A stretch of 35,775 nt of DNA from Sideroxyarcus sp. (GTDB lineage Bacteria; Pseudomonadota; Gammaproteobacteria; Burkholderiales; Gallionellaceae), in NCBI GenBank assembly GCA_030652215.1, contig JAUSBC010000026.1:1-35775 (forward strand), read 5' to 3'. Below are positions 9,334 to 18,880 of this stretch, one piece after another (position 1 is the first letter of the stretch; the number at the start of each line of letters is the position of its first letter). The notes under the pieces were generated by a model. It did no database searches and had not been told where the DNA came from. It saw only the letters and a list, made by a program, of their open reading frames with translations. Made by a program: the position numbers and the translations under genes.

Positions 9334-9523
9334 GGAATTAGGATTTTGGATTTAGGATTTTGTAGGGTGGGCAAACAGTTTTATCGTTTGCCCACGCTGT
9401 GCCCAATGAGCAAAACCGCGTGGGCACAGAAGCGTGCCCACCCTACGCCACTCAGGATTTGGGAGTTGGGATTTGGCAGAGTCGGCTAAATCCTAAATCC
9501 TAAATCCCAGTTCCTAAATCCTA
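9334..9523 (-). repeat. Composite repeat: heptamer tracts around a GTAGGGTGGGC palindrome
   Basis: This fills most of the xfp-ackA gap. Positions 9334-9361 hold four GGATTTA-like heptamers. GTAGGGTGGGC (9362-9372) is matched by its inverse GCCCACCCTAC (9436-9446). Between them several TGGGC modules pair in alternative ways, for example TGGGCAAAC 9368-9376 with 9386-9394, and CTGTGCCCA 9397-9405 with 9421-9429. Three GGATTTG-like heptamers follow at 9455-9475. Then come inverted heptamers at 9487-9521 (TAAATCC three times, CAGTTCC, TAAATCC). The last unit runs into the xfp stop codon. The opposed heptamers can fold into a hairpin directly after xfp. Orientation is given relative to the flanking genes. 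Confidence 0.8.
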
Positions 9524-11893
9524 ATAAGGCCACGTCCAGTTATCTACCTCCGGCAAGTCGATGCCGTGCTCGTAGGCATAGTTGCGGCACTCGATCTGCT
9601 TGTTCAGCATCTTCTCCTTCACGTGCGCGCCCGCCACATGTAGCGCGGGGATGCGGTCGATGATGTCGATGACCAGGCTGAAGCGGTCGATCTGATTCTG
9701 GATCGCCAGTTCCAGCGGGGTGTTGATGCTGCCTTTTTCCTTGTAGCCGCGCACATGGAAATTCTTGTGGTTGTTGCGGCGGTAGGCGAGGCGGTGGATG
9801 AGCCAGGGGTAGCCGTGGAAGTTGAACATCACGGGCTTGTCCAGCGTGAACAGGCTGTCGAAATCGCGGTCGCTCAGGCCGTGCGGGTGCTCGCTGGAGG
9901 GGACGAGCTTGTACAGGTTCACCACGTTGATGAACCGTACTTTCAACATGGGGAAATGTTCGCGCAGCAGCACGACTGCGGCCAGCGCTTCCTTGGTTGG
10001 AATATCGCCCGCGCAGGCCATCACCACATCCGGCTCGAAACCCTGGTCATTGCTGGCCCAATCCCAGATGCCAATGCCTTTGGTGCAATGCTTGGTGGCG
10101 GCATCCATGTCCAGAAACTGCAGGTGCTTCTGTTTGTCGCACACGATGACGTTGATGTAGTCGGTGCTCTTCAGGCAATGCTCGGCAACCGACAGCAGGC
10201 AGTTCACGTCGGGCGGCAGGTAGATGCGCGTGACCTGCGGGCTCTTGTTCACCACCAGGTCGAGGAAGCCGGGGTCCTGATGCGTGAAGCCGTTGTGGTC
10301 CTGGCGCCACACGGTGGACGTGATCAGCAGATTCAGGGACGACACCGGCGCGCGCCACGGCACGTCCCGGGACATGGCCAGCCACTTGGCGTGCTGGTTG
10401 AACATGGAGTCGATGACATGCACGAAAGCTTCGTAAGTGGAGAAGAAGCCGTGGCGGCCGCTCAGCAGGTAACCTTCCAGCCAGCCTTCCAGCGTGTGCT
10501 CGGACAGCATCTCCATCACGCGGCCGTCCGGAGATAGTTCGCCGCCGCCCGCATCCTCTGGGAAGTAGTCCGCCAGCCAAGTCTTCTTGCTCACTTCATA
10601 CACGTTATCCAGTTTGTTCGAGCTGTTCTCGTCCGGGCCGAACACGCGGAAGTTTTGCATGTTGTCGCGCATGATGTCGCGCAGGAACTTGCCCAGCGGG
10701 CGCGTATTCTCGGCCACAGTCGTGCCCGGTTTGAGCACTTCGCACGCATAGTCCTTGCAGTCGGGCATGCGCAGCGCCTTGCGCAACAGGCCGCCGTTGG
10801 CGTGGGGATTGGCGCTCATGCGGCGCGTGCCTTTGGGCGCCAGCGCTTTGAGTTCCGGCAGCAGCTTGCCGTCCGCGTCGAACAGCTCAGCGGTTTTGTA
10901 ACTCTTGAGCCATTCTTCCAGCTTGGCAAAATGTTCCGGCGTCTTCACGTCGCCGATGGGCACCTGGTGCGAACGCCAGAAGCCTTCCACTTTCTTGCCG
11001 TCCACTTCCTTGGGGCCGGTCCAGCCCTTGGGTGAACGCAGCACGATCATCGGCCAGCGCGGACGATTTGGCTTGCCGCTGTTGCGAGCTTCCTGCTGCA
11101 GACGGCGGATTTCCAGCACGCATTGCTCCATGGTGGCGGCCATTGCCCGGTGCATGGTTTCGGGATCGTTGCCTTCGACGAAATACGGCGTCCAGCCGTA
11201 GCCCTTGAACAGGTTTTCCAGTTCCTCGTGCGAGATGCGCGACAGAATGGTTGGGTTGTTGATCTTGTAACCGTTGAGATGCAGGATGGGCAGCACCGCG
11301 CCGTCGCGGATCGGGTTCAGGAACTTGTTGGAATGCCACGACGTGGCCAGCGGTGCGGTTTCGGATTCTCCGTCGCCCACCACCACCGTCACGATCAGGT
11401 TGGGATTGTCATAGGCCGCGCCGAACGCATGCGACACGCTGTAGCCGAGTTCGCCGCCTTCGTGGATGGAACCCGGCGTCTCGGGCGTGCAATGGCTGCC
11501 GATGCCGCCCGGAAACGAAAATTCCTTGAAGAACTCGCGCATGCCGTCGATGTTCTCGCCCTTGTTCGGATACACCTCGCTGTACCTGCCTTCCAGGTAC
11601 ACCGGCCCCAGTACGCCCGGCGCACCGTGCCCCGGGCCCGCCATGAAGATCGCATCCAGGTCGTATTTGACGATCAGGCGGTTCATGTGGATGTAGGTGA
11701 ATGCGAGGCCGGGGCTGGAACCCCAGTGGCCCAGCAGGCGGTTCTTGATGTGTTCGAGCTTGAGCGGTTCCTTCAGCAGCGGGTTGTCGCGCAGATAGAT
11801 CATGCCTGCCGCCAGATAGTTGCAGGCGCGCCAGTAGGCGTCGATGCGTTTGACTTCGTCGGGTGACAATGGCGTGACTTGTTGTGTGCTCAT
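9521..11893 (-). CDS. xfp: Xylulose-5-phosphate/fructose-6-phosphate phosphoketolase
   Basis: Thiamine-diphosphate enzyme that splits xylulose 5-phosphate (and often fructose 6-phosphate) with phosphate to acetyl phosphate and glyceraldehyde 3-phosphate or erythrose 4-phosphate. Its 790 residues match the family. Visible marks are the N-terminal [32 protein letters not shown] (86-93), [12 protein letters not shown], and the ThDP/Mg motif beginning GDGE at 173. The start at 11893 has AAGGACAG upstream. With ackA downstream it forms the standard route from sugar phosphate to acetate plus ATP. The gap to ackA is filled by a repeat whose last heptamer overlaps the stop codon. The 200 nt upstream (11894-12093) show no gene. 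Confidence 0.97.
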   Translation of the reverse strand: MSTQQVTPLSPDEVKRIDAYWRACNYLAAGMIYLRDNPLLKEPLKLEHIKNRLLGHWGSSPGLAFTYIHMNRLIVKYDLDAIFMAGPGHGAPGVLGPVYLEGRYSEVYPNKGENIDGMREFFKEFSFPGGIGSHCTPETPGSIHEGGELGYSVSHAFGAAYDNPNLIVTVVVGDGESETAPLATSWHSNKFLNPIRDGAVLPILHLNGYKINNPTILSRISHEELENLFKGYGWTPYFVEGNDPETMHRAMAATMEQCVLEIRRLQQEARNSGKPNRPRWPMIVLRSPKGWTGPKEVDGKKVEGFWRSHQVPIGDVKTPEHFAKLEEWLKSYKTAELFDADGKLLPELKALAPKGTRRMSANPHANGGLLRKALRMPDCKDYACEVLKPGTTVAENTRPLGKFLRDIMRDNMQNFRVFGPDENSSNKLDNVYEVSKKTWLADYFPEDAGGGELSPDGRVMEMLSEHTLEGWLEGYLLSGRHGFFSTYEAFVHVIDSMFNQHAKWLAMSRDVPWRAPVSSLNLLITSTVWRQDHNGFTHQDPGFLDLVVNKSPQVTRIYLPPDVNCLLSVAEHCLKSTDYINVIVCDKQKHLQFLDMDAATKHCTKGIGIWDWASNDQGFEPDVVMACAGDIPTKEALAAVVLLREHFPMLKVRFINVVNLYKLVPSSEHPHGLSDRDFDSLFTLDKPVMFNFHGYPWLIHRLAYRRNNHKNFHVRGYKEKGSINTPLELAIQNQIDRFSLVIDIIDRIPALHVAGAHVKEKMLNKQIECRNYAYEHGIDLPEVDNWTWPY

Positions 11894-12064
11894 GTTGTCT
11901 GTCCTTTGTGCGGTTTTGGAAGGGAAGTGCGCATGGAGAAACCGGAAATTTGCTGCGTGGACGGATGACCGTCGAACTGGGTCGAGAATACTGCAAAAAC
12001 ATTTGCACAGCTATCGTGGAACACCGTATTGCCTGCAAGGCCGAAAAGGAGTAGCCCAGCCCTG

Positions 12065-12092
12065 CACTTTCTTCGGTGCCCGACCGAAAGTG
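12065..12092 (-). terminator. Terminator-like hairpin after the CorC-family gene
   Basis: Directly beyond the stop codon (12094-12096) a 7-bp stem (CACTTTC/GAAAGTG) continues, after a 3-nt bulge, into a further GGT/ACC pairing with a small loop. No U-tract follows immediately; the nearest T-run is about 15 nt further on. It may be a weak terminator or a 3' end stabiliser. Confidence 0.3.
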
Positions 12093-12093
12093 T

Positions 12094-13395
12094 CTAGTCG
12101 CTCGGGATGGACGGACCGATGGGGCGCGCGAAAATTTCGTCGACGCGATTCTTGTCCATGTCCACGACCTCGAAGCGCCAGCCGTTCCAGTCGAAAGTTT
12201 CGGCCTTCTTTGGGATACGCCCGACGGCGGTGATGACAAATCCGCCCACGGTATGGTAGTTGCCGAGGTCTTCTTCGGGCAGTTCGGTGAGTCCGAGCTT
12301 TTCCTTCATTTCGTCCAGCGGTAGCAGACCATCCAGCAACCAGGAGCCGTCTTCGCGCTGCACCGCGAGCGGCAATTCGTCCACCGAGCTGGGCACGTCG
12401 CCCACCACGGCGGAAAGCAGGTCGCTCATGGTGACGAGTCCTTCGGCCTGGCCGAATTCGTTGACCACGACGGCGATGTGGGTCTTCTGCTGGCGGAAGA
12501 ATTCGAGCACGCCGATGAGCGACTGGGTGTTGGGAATGAAGTACACCGCATGCGTCGGCAGCTTGCCGAGATCGAGCTGGTCGTTTTCCAGCAGGTGCTG
12601 CAGGATTTCCCGGCTTTCGATGTAACCCACCAGTTGCGTGATGCCGCCTTTGCACACGAGGAAGCGCGACACGCGCTGGGTCTTGATCTTGTCCAGGTTG
12701 ACCTGGCTGGGCGCCTGCAGGTCGAGGTAGATGATGGCGTTGGCGGGCGTCATCACGCTTGCCACTTTGCGGTCGTCCAGACGGAACACATTGCCCAGCA
12801 GTTCGCCCGCAGTCTCGTCCAGCCCGCCGTCGCGCCGTCCGGCGGTGATCATGGCGCGTATCTCGTCGGAGGCGACATGTGCCGCGCTTTCCTTGAAAGG
12901 AAACAGCGACAGGATTTTCTCGCTGGTCACCGACAGTGCCCAGATGAACGGTCGGTTCAACTGCGCGAACATTGCCATGGCCGGGGCAAGCAGCGACGCG
13001 ATAACCTCCGGCTTGGCCAGCGCAATGCGCTTGGGAATGATTTCACCGATGACGATGCTGGCAAAGGTGATGCCGCCGACCACCAGCAGCAGCGATACCG
13101 GATATTTGGCAAAGGCGAGCCAATCGACGTGGGTTTCGATGACGGCTTCCAGGCGCGGTACCCACATGGCTTCGCCGAACACGCCAAGCAGCGTGGCCAA
13201 CGCGGTGAGTCCGGTCTGGGTCGCGGCCAGCAGGCGCGACGGCTGGTTGCGCAATTGGGCTGCGATGCGCGCGCCCTCGTTGCCCGCTTCCGCCATCTGC
13301 GTGAGGATGGCCATGCGGCTGGCGCCTATGCTCATTTCCGACATGGCGAAGAAGCCGCTGAGCAGGATCAGCAGCGCGAGTATCCAGATTTCCAT
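12094..13395 (-). CDS. CNNM/CorC (HlyC) family CBS-domain membrane protein
   Basis: A 433-residue inner-membrane protein. Residues 1-~185 are a DUF21/CNNM domain with about four helices (start MEIWILALLILLSGFFAMSEMS; the motif IVIGEIIPKRIAL is typical). Residues ~200-330 contain two CBS repeats, which bind adenine nucleotides in relatives. Residues ~345-428 are the CorC/HlyC C-terminal domain. Such proteins are implicated in magnesium and cobalt efflux or homeostasis; the older haemolysin label is misleading. The ribosome site is good (AAGGAG before ATG 13395). It starts 22 nt after the lplT stop, so the two are probably one operon. Confidence 0.93.
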   Translation of the reverse strand: MEIWILALLILLSGFFAMSEMSIGASRMAILTQMAEAGNEGARIAAQLRNQPSRLLAATQTGLTALATLLGVFGEAMWVPRLEAVIETHVDWLAFAKYPVSLLLVVGGITFASIVIGEIIPKRIALAKPEVIASLLAPAMAMFAQLNRPFIWALSVTSEKILSLFPFKESAAHVASDEIRAMITAGRRDGGLDETAGELLGNVFRLDDRKVASVMTPANAIIYLDLQAPSQVNLDKIKTQRVSRFLVCKGGITQLVGYIESREILQHLLENDQLDLGKLPTHAVYFIPNTQSLIGVLEFFRQQKTHIAVVVNEFGQAEGLVTMSDLLSAVVGDVPSSVDELPLAVQREDGSWLLDGLLPLDEMKEKLGLTELPEEDLGNYHTVGGFVITAVGRIPKKAETFDWNGWRFEVVDMDKNRVDEIFARPIGPSIPSD

Positions 13396-13417
13396 TGTGG
13401 ACTCCTTGGGGAAGCGC

Positions 13418-14644
13418 CTAGATTCGGCCCGTATCTTGGTCGTGGCCGTGTTTCTTGTAAAGCAGACTCATGATACCGGCCATCAGCAGTCCGAACACGA
13501 GGATGATGATGGTGAGCGAGAATTCGAGTTTCTCCATCAGCGCATACAGCCCCAGCATCAGGAAAATGCTGATGTTCTCGTTGAAATTCTGCACCGCGAT
13601 GGAACGTCCCGCGCCCATCAGCAGGTGGCCGCGGTGCTGCAGCAGCGCGTTCATGGGCACCACGAAGAAACCGGCCATCACGCCGATGCTGGTCAGCAGC
13701 AGGATGGCAGTGAGCGGGCGCGTGACCGGGATCATTGCCAGCACCAGCACGCCCATGCCGATACCCACCGGCAGTACCTTCACCGCGTGTTCCAGTTTGA
13801 TAAAGCGCGCGGCGAGCACAGAACCGATGGCGATGCCGACCGCGACCCAGGCGGTGAGTTTGGCGGCGTCGCCTATGCTGTAATGCAGCGCGACCGCCGC
13901 CCAAGCCAGCACCAGCAGGCGCAAGGTTGCACCCGCGCCCCAGAACAGCGTGGTCACGGCGAGCGACACCTGGCCCAGCGGGTCTTTCCACAGCAGCATG
14001 AAGCAATGCCCGAAGTCCTTGATCAGGAAGAGCGGGTTGCGGCTGAGCGGTTTGTGTTCGATGGGAACGATAGGGATGTAGAGGTTGATCAGCGCCGCCA
14101 GCATGTAGACGAAGAAGATGATGAAAATGGCCATTTCGGCCGGTTTCACGAATGACGGGACATTCAGCGTCGCCATGATCGAGTGCGAAATGCTCGGCGT
14201 GATGAGCATGCCGCCGACCACCGCGCCAAAGATGATGGCGGCGACGGTCAGGCCCTCCATCCAGCTGTTGGCCCACACCAGGCGTTCCGGCGGAAGATAT
14301 TCGGTCAGAATGCCGTACTTGGCGGGAGAGTAGGCCGCCGCGCCGAAACCGGCCAGACCGTAGGCGAGCAGCGGGTTCACGCCGATCAGCATGGCGAGAC
14401 AGCCCGCCATCTTGATCGCGTTGCTGATGAACATCACGCGCCCCTTGGGCAGCGAATCCGCGAACGCGCCCACGAAGGGTGCGAGCACGATGAAAGAGAG
14501 GATGAATGCCTGCTGCAATACCGGCGTCTGCCAGCTTGGCGCATGCACTTGCTTGAGCAGGGCGATGGCGGCAAACAGCAGCGCATTGTCGGCAAGGGCG
14601 GAGAAAAATTGCGCTGCCAGGATGGTGTAGAAGCCGCGATTCAC
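13418..14644 (-). CDS. lplT: Lysophospholipid transporter LplT (MFS)
   Basis: A 408-residue major-facilitator protein with about 12 helices that flips lysophospholipids across the inner membrane for re-acylation. The start MNRGFYTILAAQFFSALADNALLFAAIALL and the segments FVGAFADSLPKGRVM and AAYSPAKYGILTEYLP are characteristic of LplT. The start codon appears to be GTG (14642-14644), with no clear ribosome site, so expression may be modest. No acyltransferase (Aas) partner is seen in the window. It is divergent from alr with 94 nt between start codons, so the two share a promoter region. Confidence 0.93.
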   Translation of the reverse strand: MNRGFYTILAAQFFSALADNALLFAAIALLKQVHAPSWQTPVLQQAFILSFIVLAPFVGAFADSLPKGRVMFISNAIKMAGCLAMLIGVNPLLAYGLAGFGAAAYSPAKYGILTEYLPPERLVWANSWMEGLTVAAIIFGAVVGGMLITPSISHSIMATLNVPSFVKPAEMAIFIIFFVYMLAALINLYIPIVPIEHKPLSRNPLFLIKDFGHCFMLLWKDPLGQVSLAVTTLFWGAGATLRLLVLAWAAVALHYSIGDAAKLTAWVAVGIAIGSVLAARFIKLEHAVKVLPVGIGMGVLVLAMIPVTRPLTAILLLTSIGVMAGFFVVPMNALLQHRGHLLMGAGRSIAVQNFNENISIFLMLGLYALMEKLEFSLTIIILVFGLLMAGIMSLLYKKHGHDQDTGRI

Positions 14645-14738
14645 TATAGATTCAGGATTGGAAGGACGGCGTTTTATAACACGAAAATATGAGGCCTGCT
14701 ATCATTCGCGGCAGTTTAACCCGCCCTTTCACACATTC

Positions 14739-15800
14739 ATGTCCCGCCCGATACAAGCCCGCATCGACCTTTCCGCTTTGCAGAACAATTTGCGCGTGGT
14801 GCGCCGTACTGCGTCCAGCCGCATCATGGCCGTCATCAAGGCAAACGCCTACGGGCACGGCCTGCTGCGCGCAGCCGAGGCATTGAACGAGGCCGAGGGC
14901 TTTGCGTTGCTGGACGTGCGCGATGCCGTTGCCCTGCGCGAAGCGGGTTTTCGCCAGACCATCCTGTTGCTGGAAGGCTTCTTCACTGCGGACGAACTGC
15001 CGCTGCTCGCCGAATACGAAATCAGCACCGTCATCCATAGCACGCATCAGCTCGCCATGCTCGACGCCTATCCGCGCCGCAATACACTGCAGGTGTGGCT
15101 CAAGATCAATACCGGCATGAACCGCCTGGGCTTTGCGCCCGAGCAGGTCCCGGCTGTGATGGAAAAACTGAAAGCGCACAAGGCGGTGGGCGAGATCACT
15201 TTGATGACGCACTTCTCCCACGCCGACGAAGCGGAAGGCGTCGCGGAACAACTGGAACGTTTCAAGGGGCTGACCGCCGGCTATCGTGCACCGCGTTCGC
15301 TGGCCAATTCCGCCGCGTTGCTGCGCTACCCCGCCACGCACAGCGAATGGGTGCGTCCCGGCATCATGCTTTACGGTGCATCGCCGTTTGCCGATACCGG
15401 CGCGCAGCAACTCGGTTTGCGGCCGGTGATGACGTTGACCAGCGAGATTATCTCGGTGCGAGAGTTGAAGGCGGGCGACCGCGTCGGCTATGCCGGACTG
15501 CACCGCGCCGATGCGGCGATGCGCATCGGCACTGTGGCTTGCGGCTACGCCGACGGCTATCCGCGGCATGCGACGACCGGCACGCCCATCCTGGTGAACG
15601 GGCAGCTCGCGCGCACGCTGGGGCGCGTGTCCATGGATATGCTGAGCGTGGGTCTGAGCCGTTTTCCGGATGCCGATGTCGGCAGTCCCGTTACGTTATG
15701 GGGCGCGGGATTGCCGGTGGAGGACGTGGCGCGCGCGGCGGGCACGATCAGTTACGAGTTGTTGTGCGCGCTGACGGCGCGGGTGCCAGTCGTTTACTGA
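14739..15800 (+). CDS. alr: Alanine racemase
   Basis: PLP-dependent fold-III enzyme of 353 residues that makes D-alanine for peptidoglycan. The N-terminus is MSRPIQARIDLSALQNNL. The PLP lysine is K34 in AVIKANAYGHG; NTGMNRLGF and the ACGYADGYPR segment of the C-terminal beta domain are also present. The frame is open from 14658, but the ATG at 14739 matches the family start. There is no Shine-Dalgarno sequence. It is divergent from lplT, an arrangement I recall from other betaproteobacteria. Confidence 0.97.
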   Translation: MSRPIQARIDLSALQNNLRVVRRTASSRIMAVIKANAYGHGLLRAAEALNEAEGFALLDVRDAVALREAGFRQTILLLEGFFTADELPLLAEYEISTVIHSTHQLAMLDAYPRRNTLQVWLKINTGMNRLGFAPEQVPAVMEKLKAHKAVGEITLMTHFSHADEAEGVAEQLERFKGLTAGYRAPRSLANSAALLRYPATHSEWVRPGIMLYGASPFADTGAQQLGLRPVMTLTSEIISVRELKAGDRVGYAGLHRADAAMRIGTVACGYADGYPRHATTGTPILVNGQLARTLGRVSMDMLSVGLSRFPDADVGSPVTLWGAGLPVEDVARAAGTISYELLCALTARVPVVY

Positions 15801-15818
15801 TCCGGCAAGTTCCCAATG

Positions 15819-15855
15819 AAAAAACGGACGGCGCAGCATCGCTGCACCGTCCGTT
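15819..15855 (-). terminator. Terminator between alr and the DUF2846 gene
   Basis: A 15-bp stem with one C/A mismatch (15823-15837 paired with 15841-15855) and a 3-nt loop. On the minus strand it ends CGTCCGTTTTTT, a proper U-tract, so it terminates the DUF2846 gene. As it lies 20-55 nt beyond the alr stop it could also slow plus-strand transcription. Confidence 0.8.
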
Positions 15856-15873
15856 CCATTTGCAGCAGGGCGG

Positions 15874-16323
15874 TTACTTGGCTTCGCTGCATTGCAGCAC
15901 GTTCTGCTTTCCTTCCTCTTCGCTGACGGCCTGTATTCCGGCGCTGCCTTTGAACGTCCCCATCTTGATGTACTGCTGGAAGAAATAGTTCTTTCCGGCC
16001 TCGGCCTTGAACTTGAGGGCGTTCTCGCCGAATTCCGCCTGGGTCGCCAGCGTATGTTCGCCCGGCGTAACTTCCCTGTGGAAATAAACCTTGTTTGCCG
16101 TCTCGCCGATCACGACTCCGTCGATCAACAACTGCTTGGTGAGGGCTTTTCCGATAAAGCTGTTGCGGTAGATATAGACGCCGGCCATGTTGGAGGCGGG
16201 AGCCTTGAAGGTCTTGCTGGCGGCATCCTGTTCTTTCGGCGCCATCGGGACCGAGGCGCAGCCGGTCAGCACGGCGAGTGTTGCAACAACCATCAGGTTT
16301 TTCAGGGAGATACCGATTTTCAT
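15874..16323 (-). CDS. DUF2846-like lipoprotein
   Basis: A 149-residue predicted lipoprotein. MKIGISLKNLMVVATLAVLTGCAS gives a signal peptide with lipobox LTGC (cysteine 22). The mature part has the pattern AGVYIYRNSFIGKALTKQLLIDGVVIGE, then YFHREVTPGEHTL and KAEAGKNYFFQQYIKMG. This beta-sandwich pattern is seen in DUF2846 and related PEGA-like lipoproteins. Function unknown. The frame is open to 16389; the ATG at 16323 is chosen for the signal peptide and for the GAAAGG upstream. It is a single gene ending at a strong terminator. Confidence 0.8.
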   Translation of the reverse strand: MKIGISLKNLMVVATLAVLTGCASVPMAPKEQDAASKTFKAPASNMAGVYIYRNSFIGKALTKQLLIDGVVIGETANKVYFHREVTPGEHTLATQAEFGENALKFKAEAGKNYFFQQYIKMGTFKGSAGIQAVSEEEGKQNVLQCSEAK

Positions 16324-16466
16324 GATGTGCCTTTCACAATTAATGGTGGGACGATTGCCGTGCAATCGGGCGCAGCCTAGCATATCCATTCAAGAAATGT
16401 GGATAAGCGGCGCGCGCTGTGGCGCCAGAGTGGTCAAGGGAATCAGCCCGGCTCAAAGATCCGGAC

Positions 16467-16500
16467 GCTTCCGGCCTGCCGGGAACGGCTGGCCGGAAGC
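16467..16500 (-). terminator. Stem-loop after the Aer-like receptor gene
   Basis: A perfect 10-bp stem (16467-16476 with 16491-16500, GCTTCCGGCC/GGCCGGAAGC) plus three further inner pairs, 5 nt beyond the stop codon. No U-run follows on the minus strand, so it may be a transcript-end stabiliser or part of a factor-dependent terminator. The rest of the 16324-16505 gap shows nothing else. Confidence 0.45.
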
Positions 16501-16505
16501 AGTGT

Positions 16506-18620
16506 TCAGGCGATGCGGAAACGCGACGCCAGTTCGTCCAGCTGTTTGCTGAGATCCGACATTTGCCGGGCCGAGGCGGCAGTCCGGGTCGAGACCTGGC
16601 TGTTTTCTTCCGTGCCCTGGGCGATCTTCTCGATGCGTTGTGCGATGTCGCGCGCGGCAATTGATTGTTCGTGTATCGCCGAGGTGATGTCGTCCACCGC
16701 ACTCGCGGCATGCCGGGCGGCATCGCGGATGCTGCCGACCGAATTGCCCGCCTGACGCGCCAGTCCCACCCCGTCGCTGACCCGTTTGACGCCGACCTCC
16801 ATCTCCCGCACTGCCAGTTTGGTTCCATCCTGGATCTTGGCGATCATGCCGGTGATCTCCTTGGTCGAGGAGGCGGTGCGTTCGGCGAGCTTGCGCACCT
16901 CGTCGGCGACCACGGCGAAACCGCGTCCCTGTTCGCCTGCGCGCGCGGCCTCGATGGCCGCATTGAGGGCGAGCAGGTTGGTCTGGTCGGCGATGTCGCG
17001 GATGGTGTTGACGATGCCGGTAATCTGCAGGGAATACTCTTCCAGTCCGCGTATGGTGCCGGCGACGCTATTCACTGCGGTGGCGATGTTCTCCATCTCG
17101 GTCGCAGCGCTGTGGATGATGCGTCCGCCCTCGCTGGCCTGTTCGCTGGAAGTCTGGCTGACCTTGTGCGCGTCGTTGGCGTGTTCGTTCACCTGGTCGA
17201 TGGACACAGACAATTCTTCCATCGCCGCGGCCATGCCGGAGGCGGCTTCGGATTGCATCTCGGTCACTTTGGAGCTGCTGTGCGCCGAGGCGGAGACATC
17301 GCCGGATGCCTGGTTCAGCGCGGCGATTCCGTCGCGCACGTTGGCGACCAGCTCGTGCAGGTTGTTGCGCATCACCGACAGCGAGGCGACCAGGTCGCCG
17401 AGTTCGTCCTTGCTTGAGGCAGGCAGCGGCTTGGTCAGGTCGCCCGCCGCGATGGCGTTGGCGGCTTGCTTCGATGCCTGCAGGCCGTCTTTGATCCTGC
17501 GGATGAGGAACCAGGATTGCGCCAGCAAAGCCAGCGATCCCAAGGCGAGCAGCAGGGCGAAGATCGTGGTTCCGACGTTCGCGGCGTGCAGCGAGCGTTC
17601 ATATTCGCCCTTGGCGATTTCGGTCTGGTAGACGATTAATTTGTCCATCGCGTCGTGCAGAGCCTGGCGCTCTTCGCGGCCCGCCTTGAGATAGGCGGCC
17701 AATATCGTCGAACTGTAGTTCTTCGCAGCCAGCGCGTTTATCGCCTCATCCTGTTTGGCGCGCCATGCGGCACGTTTGGCCGTGACCCCGGCGGCAAGAG
17801 TCTTTTCATCCGGGCTCTGTGCGGCCGCCAGGTATTTTTGCCATCTCTCGTCCCCGGCTGCCCGGCGTTCCTTTACCGCAGTGAGGTGTCGGTCTAGCGG
17901 GTGGTCGTGGATTGCCGCCAGATGTCCCGCCGGGTCATGCTGGAAAGCCAGCAGCACCTCGGAGAAGTTCTTGCGGCTGTCGGCATCGATCTTGGACAGT
18001 TCGTACATGGGGATGGCGCGGTCCTGGTATACCGTCTTCAGTGCCTGCGTCGAAGAGGTCAGGCTCTGCCAGCCGATCGCGACCGCCACCACGAAGCCGA
18101 GCAACCCGCTCAGCGCCAGCATCCACAGACGCGATACGATGCTCATCTTGCCGAATGCGCCCGCCAATCCGCCGAGCAGTCCGCCGTCGGCAGGCTGCCC
18201 CTCATCCAGCCGGATGCCGGCATTGCCGCGCATGCGGGCATAGAGTTGTTCCGCAGCGCTGATTTCCTCGCGACCCGCTGCAACGCGCACCGAGACATGG
18301 CCGCTGCCGTCCGCCAACGGCGAGGCATAGGCGCGCACCCAGTAATGGTCGCCGTTCTTGCGGCGGTTCTTCACCAGCCCGCTCCACGGACGACCTTTCC
18401 CCAGCGTATGCCACAGGTCGCGAAAAGCTTCCACGGGCATGTCCGGATGGCGCACGATGTTGTGCGGCTGACCAATCAGTTCATCCCTGGTGAAGCCGGA
18501 CAGCTCGACGAAAGCATCGTTGGCGCGGGTGATCTGGCCTTTGAGATTGGTATAGGAAATAACGGTCTTGCCAGGCGGAAACGGGTGTTCGCTTCCGGTG
18601 ACGGGTTGATTGGTGCGCAT
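16506..18620 (-). CDS. Aer-like aerotaxis/energy-taxis receptor (methyl-accepting)
   Basis: A 704-residue chemoreceptor. Residues ~15-120 are a PAS domain very close to that of Escherichia coli Aer: NIVRHPDMP and [22 protein letters not shown] place R57, H58, D60 and W79 at the same numbers as the known FAD-binding residues of Aer. TM1 is ~163-184. A helical, probably periplasmic region (~185-345) resembles a four-helix-bundle sensor, and TM2 is ~350-373. HAMP (~374-427) and a full signalling domain follow, with the CheA/CheW-binding tip [23 protein letters not shown]. It should report redox state to the flagellar or pilus motor. There is no C-terminal CheR-tether pentapeptide. The ribosome site is GGGGAGAG. 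The 260 nt upstream hold no gene, and I found no sigma-28 promoter. Confidence 0.93.
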   Translation of the reverse strand: MRTNQPVTGSEHPFPPGKTVISYTNLKGQITRANDAFVELSGFTRDELIGQPHNIVRHPDMPVEAFRDLWHTLGKGRPWSGLVKNRRKNGDHYWVRAYASPLADGSGHVSVRVAAGREEISAAEQLYARMRGNAGIRLDEGQPADGGLLGGLAGAFGKMSIVSRLWMLALSGLLGFVVAVAIGWQSLTSSTQALKTVYQDRAIPMYELSKIDADSRKNFSEVLLAFQHDPAGHLAAIHDHPLDRHLTAVKERRAAGDERWQKYLAAAQSPDEKTLAAGVTAKRAAWRAKQDEAINALAAKNYSSTILAAYLKAGREERQALHDAMDKLIVYQTEIAKGEYERSLHAANVGTTIFALLLALGSLALLAQSWFLIRRIKDGLQASKQAANAIAAGDLTKPLPASSKDELGDLVASLSVMRNNLHELVANVRDGIAALNQASGDVSASAHSSSKVTEMQSEAASGMAAAMEELSVSIDQVNEHANDAHKVSQTSSEQASEGGRIIHSAATEMENIATAVNSVAGTIRGLEEYSLQITGIVNTIRDIADQTNLLALNAAIEAARAGEQGRGFAVVADEVRKLAERTASSTKEITGMIAKIQDGTKLAVREMEVGVKRVSDGVGLARQAGNSVGSIRDAARHAASAVDDITSAIHEQSIAARDIAQRIEKIAQGTEENSQVSTRTAASARQMSDLSKQLDELASRFRIA

Positions 18621-18880
18621 GTATTACTCTCCCCAATGGTTCTTATTTTTTTAGCCTCCCCTCTCCCGTTTTGATTGGCGGAAAATTGATTCCAGAGGCT
18701 GTTTCCGTGCTGCATGGCTTGCGATGGACCGAACAGCAAAAGGAATCTATAACAATTCGCCTGCGCGCGATATCCCCGTCAAGGGGGGAAAGCACGAGTA
18801 GCCATAGTCGACACAAGGGATTGATTTGATTGAATTCGGGGAGGCAGGAGGGGGAATGCTGAAATTCCGGAACGAAGTGC

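Noticed and set aside
9487..9521. Heptamer tract considered as a CRISPR or telomere-like array
   Set aside because: The units are 7 nt with no spacers, so it is not CRISPR. Its telomere-like look has no support inside a chromosome.
18621..18880. Flagellar sigma-28 promoter upstream of the Aer-like receptor
   Set aside because: I looked for the TAAA and GCCGATAA boxes with proper spacing. Only a poor partial match exists, so no promoter is claimed.
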